From the NCBI RefSeq assembly GCF_003859805.1, contig NZ_RQZG01000014.1:40704-104703 (forward strand): a stretch of DNA of 64,000 nucleotides, given 5' to 3'. This DNA comes from Arachnia propionica. GTDB lineage: Bacteria; Actinomycetota; Actinomycetes; Propionibacteriales; Propionibacteriaceae. The notes beneath the pieces were generated by a model that was not told the DNA's origin, ran no database searches, and saw only the letters and a program-made list of their open reading frames with translations. The stretch's first letter is position 1. Each line of letters starts with the position of its first letter. Position numbers and translations under genes: made by a program. Shown here in pieces: positions 26,402 through 33,520 of this stretch.

Positions 26402-27751
26402 CTACAGGTTGAAGTCGTGGCAGGCCTCACCCAGGGCGTCCAGGGCGGCCTCGACGTCCAGCGGCCGTACCTCGGAGACCTCCTCCAGCAGGTGGCGGTA
26501 GGCCTCGACGATGGTGTCGCGTTCCTCCGTCTCGATCCATGCGGAGCGGTTCCAGGCGTTGAACTGGGCCGCGAAGCCGCGCATCTCCGTCGCGATGCGC
26601 TCCGGCCAGGCCGCCTCCGGCACCTCCTCGGCCGCGTCGAGGAGGCGGCGACGGTGCTCCTTCCAGGCGGTGAAGGCGCGCTTGGCGAACCGGGAGGACC
26701 GATGCGTCGACCCCTCCCACTCCCGGAACGGGTTGTGCCAGTTCTCCGCCACCCACTCCGGGGTGCGCAGCTGCCGGATCTCGGTGTCGATGCCCTGGTA
26801 GCTGCGGCGTGCGGCCCGCCCTGCCGTGTCGGGGATGCTGTGGAGGTGGCAGTGCTCCAGCTGGGGCAGGTGGGGAAGCGCGTCGAAGCCGAAGCAGTCG
26901 GAGATGCTGAGGTGACGCAGCTCGGGCCACGACGCGAGCGCCTCGATGCCCGTGACCGTCGCCGGGGCGCCGTCGAGATGAAGGGCGTGCAGCCTCGGGT
27001 AGGTGCTGGCGAGTTCGGCCAGATCGAAGTGGTCGCCCATCAGGTGAAGTTCCGTCGTGCCCGGGATGGGGACGACGGCGGGAGTGGTCAGCTCCAGCCA
27101 CGGCCCGTCCCACTCGACGGGGACGGGGAACCGCAGGGTCAGTTCGTCGATCTGGGGCGGCAGACGCAGTTCCGGCAGGGCCGCCTCGACGTGCACCTCG
27201 TGGAGCAGGGGCAGCGCCGTGATGAGTTCGACGAGGTGCGGGTAGGGGCGCTCCAGGGTGATGCCGGTGGCCAGGCGCAGCCGTTTCAGCTCCTCGAGCG
27301 GGGCATCGAGCACCTCGTCGTTGATCCAGCCCCTCGGCACCCGCTGCCTGACGCCGTCCAGGGTGAGCCACGCCGGGCGGTCGCCGAGCTCGGCCTTGAT
27401 CGCCGGTCCGCCCCGCTGCTGCCACCCCCACTCGTACCCGGCCTCGCTCGCCCGGAAGAAGCCGTAACACTCCTGCCACTGCGTCACCAGGGGCGGCAAC
27501 CACCCCAGCTCCCGGAAGTAGCGGGGGATGTGGCGGTCCGAGGTGATGACGGTGGCCTCCCCGTCGAAGCCGTGGCGGTGGGCGTGCAGCGGGCCGATGC
27601 CGTCGAGGGTGGCGGGGAGGTCGGGCTCGAAGTGGTCGAGGCTCAGCCAGGACTTCGACCGCGAGTCCATGCCGACGAGCTGCGCCAGTCCCCATCGTCG
27701 GTGGCGGTGGTCGAAGATGCCGTAGACGGTGCCGACCCGCGGAGCGCTCAT
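26402..27751 (-). CDS. Leucine-rich-repeat-like cytoplasmic protein, unknown function
   Basis: A 449-residue protein without signal peptide. The N-terminal 160 residues are Trp-rich (YEWGWQQRGG, KSWLSLDHF). The centre (about 165-320) has irregular leucine-rich repeats (LHEVHVEAALPELRLPPQIDELTLRF, ELRHLSISDCFGFDALPHLPQL). The C-terminal 110 residues are helical and charged. No catalytic motif is recognised. Such proteins often serve in recognition or immunity. A TAGGGT lies 9 nt before the ATG, and no ribosome-binding site is seen. Confidence 0.7.
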   Translation of the reverse strand: MSAPRVGTVYGIFDHRHRRWGLAQLVGMDSRSKSWLSLDHFEPDLPATLDGIGPLHAHRHGFDGEATVITSDRHIPRYFRELGWLPPLVTQWQECYGFFRASEAGYEWGWQQRGGPAIKAELGDRPAWLTLDGVRQRVPRGWINDEVLDAPLEELKRLRLATGITLERPYPHLVELITALPLLHEVHVEAALPELRLPPQIDELTLRFPVPVEWDGPWLELTTPAVVPIPGTTELHLMGDHFDLAELASTYPRLHALHLDGAPATVTGIEALASWPELRHLSISDCFGFDALPHLPQLEHCHLHSIPDTAGRAARRSYQGIDTEIRQLRTPEWVAENWHNPFREWEGSTHRSSRFAKRAFTAWKEHRRRLLDAAEEVPEAAWPERIATEMRGFAAQFNAWNRSAWIETEERDTIVEAYRHLLEEVSEVRPLDVEAALDALGEACHDFNL

Positions 27752-27911
27752 GGGACCAGGACCCTACCGGGTCGCAGCGGACATGAACTCGGAGGTTGCC
27801 TGCGCGAGACGTTGATGGCAACGCTGCCAGACGAGCAGGACGGCGATTCATGCCTGTGTGACGGGGGACTGCCCGGCCTCACCGTGCTCCTTCCGGCTGG
27901 TGGCAGCAGGC

Positions 27912-28625
27912 TCAGGCCTCGAACAGGACAGGACCGGGACGGATGCCCTCGAGCCAGGTCCGGGTGACCCTCACGTGCTCCATCGCGAGGAACCGTGCGC
28001 CCTCGGCGTCACGATCCGAGATGGCCGCGGCGATCCGGAGATGGGCGGTGTCCGAGACGGCCTTGAGCTCCCGGTGCGCCTCCTCCTCGAAGACGTGGTA
28101 GTCGCGGCCGCGTCGCCTCATGATCTCCAGGAGGGTGGCGATCAGTGGATCCTGGCCGCCGATGATGATCGCGGCGTGGAACTCGGCGTCCAACCGCTGG
28201 GCCTGAGGTCCGGGGTCGAGATCCGCCAGTCGACGGGCCAGTGCGACGATGCGGCTGCGTTCCTCGTCCGACAACCGTGCCGCGGCCTGTGCAGCGGCAT
28301 GTCCCTCGAGCACCTCACGCAGCGGCAACAGCTCGAGGTAGCGGTCCAGGGGCAACAGCGGGATCACCATCTCCAGCCCCTGAAGGATCTGGGAGGGGCC
28401 CATCGTCGAGACCGTGCACCGACGTCCCGGATGGGCCTCCAGGGCGCCGGCCACCGTCAGCATGCGTTGCGCCTCCCGCAAAGAGCTGCGGGAGACCCCC
28501 AGCCGTTCGCACAGCTCCGCCTCGCTGGGCAGGGGGTCGCCGCAGCGGAGCTCACCGGTGGCGATCATGCGGCACAGGCCCTGCCGTGCGGTCTCGACGG
28601 CGGTCACGGAACTGGGGGTGCTCAT
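27912..28625 (-). CDS. GntR-family (FadR subfamily) regulator
   Basis: A 237-residue regulator. A winged-helix domain (residues about 10-75) contains PLPSEAELCERLGVSRSSLREAQRML, and a helical FCD-type effector domain follows (LPLREVLEGHAAAQAAA, DAEFHAAIIIGGQDP), with Asp/His residues of the kind that bind metal or carboxylate ligands. It is divergent from the aminotransferase-ABC operon, and two TGTCWGACA palindromes lie between them, so it very likely controls that operon. The ATG at 28625 touches its AGGAGG too closely for ideal spacing. Confidence 0.9.
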   Translation of the reverse strand: MSTPSSVTAVETARQGLCRMIATGELRCGDPLPSEAELCERLGVSRSSLREAQRMLTVAGALEAHPGRRCTVSTMGPSQILQGLEMVIPLLPLDRYLELLPLREVLEGHAAAQAAARLSDEERSRIVALARRLADLDPGPQAQRLDAEFHAAIIIGGQDPLIATLLEIMRRRGRDYHVFEEEAHRELKAVSDTAHLRIAAAISDRDAEGARFLAMEHVRVTRTWLEGIRPGPVLFEA

Positions 28626-28666
28626 GCCTCCTAGGAAACCACGTGGGAGGAGGAACCGACCCGCAT

Positions 28667-28738
28667 TGTCTGACAGGAAAAGAAATTTTCCGGAAAAACC
28701 TGCGGCGAGAAGGCGATCTGTGCTGAGATTGTCAGACA
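28667..28738. promoter_or_regulatory. Paired operators for the FadR-type regulator
   Basis: Two near-identical sites, TGTCTGACA (28667-28675) and TGTCAGACA (28730-28738), each lie in the longer shared context ATTGTCWGACAGGAAA. Their centres are 63 bp apart, six helical turns, so dimers would sit on the same face and could loop. Between them lies a perfect 12-bp palindrome TTTTCCGGAAAA (28686-28697). The sites bracket the divergent promoters of the regulator and the aminotransferase gene. Confidence 0.7.
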
Positions 28739-28752
28739 GGAAAGGTGCAACG

Positions 28753-29985
28753 ATGCAGTTCAGTGACGAACCACCACGCGTCGGGGCGGAGGTCGCATGG
28801 ACCCTCGACGCGTCAGTGCGTCACCTCAACCACGGTTCCTTCGGGGCGGTGCCCCGGGCCGTGCAGGAGGAGCAGGCGCGACTGCGCCACGAGATGGAGG
28901 CCAACCCCGTGCGGTGGTTCGCCTCCCTCCCGGAGCGGGTGGCCACGGCACGCATCGAGATCGCCCACATCCTGGGGGTCTCGACCGAGCAGCTCGCCCT
29001 GGTCCCCAATGCCTCCGCCGGGGCGAGTGCGGTCCATGACTCCTTCCTCGGGCGCGGGGCCGTCGATGTCATGGTCACCAACCACGGCTACGGCGCCATC
29101 ACCGCCGGGGCCTGTCGGCTGGCCTCCCGAACCGGGGGACGGGTGGACGAGGTGGCGATCCCGATGGCGGCCAGCGCCCCCCGGGTGATCGAGCTGATCG
29201 GGGAACAGCTGGAGCGTCACCGTCCCGGTCTGCTCGTCATCGATCAGATCACCTCCCCCACCGCGCGGGCCCTGCCCGTGGCCGAGGTGTGCCTGCTGGC
29301 GCGGGACCTGGGGGTGTCGACCCTCGTCGACGGCGCCCATGCCCCCGGCGTGCTGGCCGACCCGGTGTGCCGCGAGGCGGATTTCTGGGTGGGCAATCTC
29401 CACAAGTTCGCCTGCGCCCCTCGCGGGACCGCGGTGCTGGTCGCCCGCGACGGTGACCGACTCCACCCGGTCATCGACTCCTGGGGCGCTGGCCTCGACT
29501 ACCCGGAACGGTTCGACCACCTCGGGACCCTCGACCTCACGGCCTGGCTCGTCGCCCCCTTCGCATGGCACCACCTCCAGGAGCAGGTCGGTTGGGAGCG
29601 GATCCGGCAGCGCAGTGCAGCACTGGCCGACGCCGGGGTGGCGCGGTTGGCCGAGGCACTGGAGGGGATCGTCGCCGACCCGGTGCCCGATGTCGGACAA
29701 CCCGTCGGGCCGATGCGGCTGCTCCGGCTGCCCGGTGCGCTCGGTGCGACCCGGGAGCAGGCCGACGCCCTGCGCATCCCGTTCTGCGAGACCAGCCGGG
29801 TGGCGCTGGCCTTCACCAGCTTCGAGGGGCGCGGCCACCTACGTCTGTCCACACACGTCTACACCACGATGGACGACTTCGATCACCTGGCGCGTGTGGG
29901 GATCCCCCTGCTCCACCGCTGGGCACAGCAGCAGGTCCAGGGGGGACAACCACCCAACCGTGTTCACTTCGAGGAGGAAGCATGA
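28753..29985 (+). CDS. Class V aminotransferase-fold PLP enzyme (isopenicillin-N-epimerase-like)
   Basis: A 410-residue PLP-dependent enzyme. The ATG at 28753 follows GGAAAGG. The N-terminal LNHGSFGAVPRAVQEEQ is typical of the isopenicillin N epimerase/cysteine desulfurase-like group, LVDGAHAPGV contains the PLP-nitrogen Asp, and NLHKFACAPRG places the Schiff-base lysine at K218. The substrate is unknown. It is the first gene of an operon with an ABC importer (ATGA overlap), so it probably acts on the imported compound, likely an amino acid derivative or amino sugar. The FadR-type regulator upstream supports inducible use. Confidence 0.88.
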   Translation: MQFSDEPPRVGAEVAWTLDASVRHLNHGSFGAVPRAVQEEQARLRHEMEANPVRWFASLPERVATARIEIAHILGVSTEQLALVPNASAGASAVHDSFLGRGAVDVMVTNHGYGAITAGACRLASRTGGRVDEVAIPMAASAPRVIELIGEQLERHRPGLLVIDQITSPTARALPVAEVCLLARDLGVSTLVDGAHAPGVLADPVCREADFWVGNLHKFACAPRGTAVLVARDGDRLHPVIDSWGAGLDYPERFDHLGTLDLTAWLVAPFAWHHLQEQVGWERIRQRSAALADAGVARLAEALEGIVADPVPDVGQPVGPMRLLRLPGALGATREQADALRIPFCETSRVALAFTSFEGRGHLRLSTHVYTTMDDFDHLARVGIPLLHRWAQQQVQGGQPPNRVHFEEEA

Positions 29986-31280
29986 GACGAACCCGCATCC
30001 TGGCCGCGACCACGCTGGCCGCCGCCCTGACCCTCTCGGCCTGTGCCGGCGACGGCACCGGCGGGGAATCCACCCCCGGGAAGGTCACGATCAAGATGGT
30101 GGAGTCGTTGACCAGTCCGGCCCGCACGGAACTGCTCAACTCCCTCATCCAGGAGTTCGAGGCCACGCACAGCACCATCGACGTCGAACTCATCTCACCA
30201 CCCACGGACCAGGCCGATGCGAAGATCCAGCAGATGCTGCAGTCCGGTTCCGGGGTGGACGTGCTGGAGGTCCGTGACCTCACCGTCGGGCCGTTCAGCA
30301 ACAACGGCTGGCTGCACGACATGGCCCCGGACCTGAAGGGTTGGGACGGGATGCAGGCGATGACCGAGCAGGCCAGGATCGCGGCCAGCAGCGCCGACGG
30401 CAAGACCTGGTTCGTGCCCTACGGCTTCTACGGGCTCAGCCTGTTCTACCGGACCGACCTGGTGGCCGAGGCCGGGTTCGACGGCCCGCCGAAGACCTGG
30501 CAGGACCTGGTGGAGCAGTCTGCGAAGATCCAGGACCCCGGCCAGAACCGTTACGGCTACGCCTTCCGGGGCGGCAAGAACTCCGCGGGACAGGTGCTCA
30601 GCATCCTCGAGGCCTACAACGCCGACACCCTGGATCCCACCAATGCCTACAAGGTGACCAGTGGGGCGACGATCTTCTCCACCCCCGAGTCACAGAGCGC
30701 CCTGGACACCTACGTCGAACTGTTCAGGACGGGCTCCCCGGAGTCCTCCGTCGCTTGGGGCTACCCGGAGATGGTGCAGGGCTTCACCAACGGATCGACC
30801 GCCTTCCTGCTGCAGGACCCCGAGGTGATCGCGGTGGTGAAGGAGAGCTCCCTCACCGAGGAGCAGTGGAGTGTCGCCCCGAACCTGCTCGGCCCCACCG
30901 GCAAGGCGGCCTGGCCGATGGCCACCGCTGGATGGGGGATCACCTCCTTCTCGAAGCACAAGCCGGAGGCCCTGGAACTCATCAAGTTCCTCTCCGGTGA
31001 GGCCTCGACCAGGTTCGCCAAGGAGAACTCCTTGGTCCCGATCCTGACCGCGGCCGCCGAGGACGAGTTCTTCCGCACCGGACCCTGGGCCGCCTACGTC
31101 ACGATGACCTCGGATCCCGACACCTGGATCGCGGTCACCGAGCCCCGCAGCTCCGCCTGGTGGACCGAGTGGATGCAGCGTTCCGAGACCGACCTGCAGA
31201 AGGTGCTCCTGGGGGAGATGACCACGACGGACCTGCTCAAGGGCTGGGACCAGTACTGGACTGACAAGTGGGCCGGGTGA
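29982..31280 (+). CDS. ABC transporter substrate-binding lipoprotein (CUT1 family)
   Basis: A 432-residue extracellular solute-binding protein of family 1. The signal peptide (RILAATTLAAALTLSAC) ends at the lipobox LSAC near residues 18-21. The mature part has the MalE-like pattern (KVTIKMVESL, WFVPYGFYGLSLFYRTDLV, AWPMATAGWGITSFSKHKPEALELIKFL). CUT1 receptors usually bind oligosaccharides, polyols or sugar conjugates. The start overlaps the aminotransferase stop, and the stop overlaps the permease start (TGATG). Confidence 0.92.
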   Translation: MRRTRILAATTLAAALTLSACAGDGTGGESTPGKVTIKMVESLTSPARTELLNSLIQEFEATHSTIDVELISPPTDQADAKIQQMLQSGSGVDVLEVRDLTVGPFSNNGWLHDMAPDLKGWDGMQAMTEQARIAASSADGKTWFVPYGFYGLSLFYRTDLVAEAGFDGPPKTWQDLVEQSAKIQDPGQNRYGYAFRGGKNSAGQVLSILEAYNADTLDPTNAYKVTSGATIFSTPESQSALDTYVELFRTGSPESSVAWGYPEMVQGFTNGSTAFLLQDPEVIAVVKESSLTEEQWSVAPNLLGPTGKAAWPMATAGWGITSFSKHKPEALELIKFLSGEASTRFAKENSLVPILTAAAEDEFFRTGPWAAYVTMTSDPDTWIAVTEPRSSAWWTEWMQRSETDLQKVLLGEMTTTDLLKGWDQYWTDKWAG

Positions 31281-32227
31281 TGACCTCCCGGACCCCTGAG
31301 GGCCGGGCCGGGGCGGTTGCCGTGAGCAGTCGCCCCGCCCATGGCCGCAGGTTCGGACGGCGTACGTTCTGGACGATCCTCGCGTTCCTGGCGCCGGCCT
31401 TCGCATTCGTCGCGGTGTTCACCTACTTCCCGCTGTTCCGGGGAAGCGAGATGGCCTTCAGACGGTGGTCCCTGTGGGACCTGACCTCGACGCCGTTCAT
31501 CGGCTGGGAGAACTTCACCACGCTGCTGGGGGACCCGTTGTTCGCCTCGACGATGTGGAACTCGGTGGTCTGGGTCGTGGCCTCGCTGGTGCCGCAGTTC
31601 CTCATCGGGTTCCTCATCGCGCTGGGGCTGCGTCGTCGATTCCGGTTCCGTGGCCTGTACCAGGCGGTCGTGTTCTACCCGTGGGCGGTCTCCGGATTCC
31701 TCATCGGCATCCTGTTCCGCTGGATGTTCAACTCCGAGTTCGGGGTGGTCAACGACCTGTTGATGCGAACCGGACTGGCCGAAGCCCCGGTTCCCTGGCT
31801 GGCCAAACCGGAGCTGGCGATGTTCGCGGTCGTCGTCGCCAACGTCTGGTACGGGGTCACCTTCTTCGCGATCATGATCCTGGCCGCGCTGCAGTCGGTG
31901 CCCGAGGAGATCCTCGAGGCGGCCGCCATCGACGGGGCCGGGCGCTGGCGCACGTTGTTCCAGGTGACGATCCCCACCATCGCCAGCACGCTGGTGCTCG
32001 CGGTGCTGCTGCGCGTGATCTGGATCTTCAACTTCCCCGACATCATCTACGCGATGACCGGTGGTGGCCCCGGCAACCGCACCCAGATCGCCACGACGTG
32101 GATGATCCAGTTCACCCAGCAGGGTGACTACGGCATCGCCTCCGCCCTGGGCTTCATCGTGATGGGGGTGCTGATCTGCTTCACCGGGCTCTACCTCGGT
32201 GTGCTGTCCAGGAGGGCACGGACATGA
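31280..32227 (+). CDS. ABC transporter permease (MalF-like)
   Basis: A 315-residue permease with six predicted transmembrane segments after a basic 30-residue N-terminus (FWTILAFLAPAFAFVAVFTYFP is the first). The EAA loop reads EEILEAAAIDGAGRWRTLFQVTIPTIAS, which docks the ATPase. ATG 31280 is chosen, with GTG 31277 as an alternative. It pairs with the MalG-like protein encoded next. No ATPase gene is in the operon, so a shared MsmK-type ATPase must energise it. Confidence 0.93.
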   Translation: MTSRTPEGRAGAVAVSSRPAHGRRFGRRTFWTILAFLAPAFAFVAVFTYFPLFRGSEMAFRRWSLWDLTSTPFIGWENFTTLLGDPLFASTMWNSVVWVVASLVPQFLIGFLIALGLRRRFRFRGLYQAVVFYPWAVSGFLIGILFRWMFNSEFGVVNDLLMRTGLAEAPVPWLAKPELAMFAVVVANVWYGVTFFAIMILAALQSVPEEILEAAAIDGAGRWRTLFQVTIPTIASTLVLAVLLRVIWIFNFPDIIYAMTGGGPGNRTQIATTWMIQFTQQGDYGIASALGFIVMGVLICFTGLYLGVLSRRART

Positions 32228-33060
32228 CCTTCAAGGAGCCGATGTGGTTGCGCGTCACCCGGGTGCTCGGGCTGACGCTGTGGCTGCTCATCACCTTGTT
32301 CCCGCTGTACTGGATCACCCTGACCTCGGTGAAACCGGCCCGGCACATCGCCGAGTACCCGGTGAGGTACTGGCCCCGCGAGTTCAGCCTCGAGAACTAC
32401 CAGTCCCTGCTGGACAAGGCACGGTTCGGCACCTACCTGCTGAACTCACTGATCGTCTCCTCCGCGGCCGCCACCGTCGCGACGGTGATCGCGCTGCTGA
32501 GCGGGTACGTGCTGTCGCGGTTCAGCTTCCGGGGCCGGGGTGCGGTGATGGGGGTCTTCCTCATCACCCAGATGATCCCGGCGTTCATCGCCCTGGGGCC
32601 GCTGTACCAGATGTTCACCAACCTGGGGCTCGTGGACTCCCGGTTCGGGCTGGTGCTGGTGTACGTGGCCATGACCATCCCGTTCTCGGCGATCATGCTG
32701 CGGGGCTTCTTCGACAACGTCCCGGACAGTCTTGAGGAGGCAGCCATGGTGGACGGGTTGACCCGGCTCGGGGCGCTGTGGCGGGTCATCGTGCCGGCCA
32801 TGACCCCGGGCATCATCGCGACCTACATCTTCAACTTCGTCAACTGCTGGAACGAGCTGTTCCTGGCCACCACGCTGCTCAACGCTGACGCGTCGCGGAC
32901 CATCCCGACGGCCCTGAACGGCTTCATCTCGAGCTTCAACATCGAGTGGGGGCCGCTGTCGGCCGCCGCGGTCATGACGATCGTCCCGACGATGCTGCTG
33001 TTCGCCCTGGCCAGCCGATGGATCGTCTCCGGTCTGACCCAGGGAGCCACCAAGGGTTGA
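32224..33060 (+). CDS. ABC transporter permease (MalG-like)
   Basis: A 278-residue inner-membrane permease, partner of the preceding gene (ATGA overlap). It has about six transmembrane segments. The EAA loop is DSLEEAAMVDGLTRLGALWRVIVP. Family features include LITLFPLYWITLTSVKP at the N-terminus and the conserved NCWNELFLATTLL region. It is the last gene of the aminotransferase-importer operon. Confidence 0.93.
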   Translation: MTFKEPMWLRVTRVLGLTLWLLITLFPLYWITLTSVKPARHIAEYPVRYWPREFSLENYQSLLDKARFGTYLLNSLIVSSAAATVATVIALLSGYVLSRFSFRGRGAVMGVFLITQMIPAFIALGPLYQMFTNLGLVDSRFGLVLVYVAMTIPFSAIMLRGFFDNVPDSLEEAAMVDGLTRLGALWRVIVPAMTPGIIATYIFNFVNCWNELFLATTLLNADASRTIPTALNGFISSFNIEWGPLSAAAVMTIVPTMLLFALASRWIVSGLTQGATKG

Positions 33061-33088
33061 GCGATGTGCGTAGACTGGACCTCCAAAG

Positions 33089-33102
33089 TTGCACGGGTGC
33101 AA
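33089..33102. promoter_or_regulatory. Perfect palindrome upstream of whiB
   Basis: TTGCAC-GG-GTGCAA, a 6-2-6 inverted repeat, lies 20 bp above the -35 box of the whiB promoter. An imperfect repeat (ACTCG at 33107-33111 with CGAGT at 33117-33121) follows immediately. These are candidate regulator sites, but the protein is unknown. Confidence 0.45.
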
Positions 33103-33121
33103 GTCGACTCGCCGATCGAGT

Positions 33122-33152
33122 TTGACTCGTTAGAACTGCGCGTGTGTAATTT
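33122..33152 (+). promoter_or_regulatory. whiB promoter
   Basis: TTGACT (33122-33127) and TAATTT (33147-33152) are spaced by 19 bp and lie just before the purine-rich ribosome-binding region AAAGGGGGAGG of the whiB-type gene. Confidence 0.6.
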
Positions 33153-33172
33153 TGAGGATGAAAGGGGGAGGC

Positions 33173-33430
33173 ATGGACAACATCTGGGATTTCACGGCGG
33201 GGGTTGACGAAGAGTTTGCGTGGCACCAGCATGCCCTGTGCGCACAGACCGATCCCGAGGCGTTCTTCCCGGAGAAGGGCGGATCGACCCGCGAGGCCAA
33301 GCGCGTGTGCTCCAACTGCACGGTGCGGGCCGAGTGTCTCGAGTACGCCCTCGCCAACGATGAACGCTTCGGCATCTGGGGAGGACTGTCCGAGCGGGAA
33401 CGCCGCAAGCTGAAGCGGCAGGCCATCTGA
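33173..33430 (+). CDS. whiB: WhiB-family iron-sulfur transcription factor (WhiB2/WhmD-like)
   Basis: An 85-residue WhiB protein. Four cysteines (C23, C46, C49, C55) can bind a [4Fe-4S] cluster. The turn GIWGG (67-71) and the basic tail (ERRKLKRQAI) for DNA binding are intact. The ATG at 33173 gives the compact family N-terminus. WhiB2/WhmD homologues work with sigma factor to control septation and division in actinobacteria. Its neighbourhood (manC, DUF3499, manB, tobH) matches whiB2 of M. tuberculosis, which supports this subfamily. Confidence 0.93.
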   Translation: MDNIWDFTAGVDEEFAWHQHALCAQTDPEAFFPEKGGSTREAKRVCSNCTVRAECLEYALANDERFGIWGGLSERERRKLKRQAI

Positions 33431-33520
33431 GTCGGTCGTCTGGCCCGGCATCGGCCATTCGGCTATCGTCAAGGGTGCCTTTCCCGCCAGGGGAGGGGAC
33501 ACCGATCAGGAGGGTTCCGC

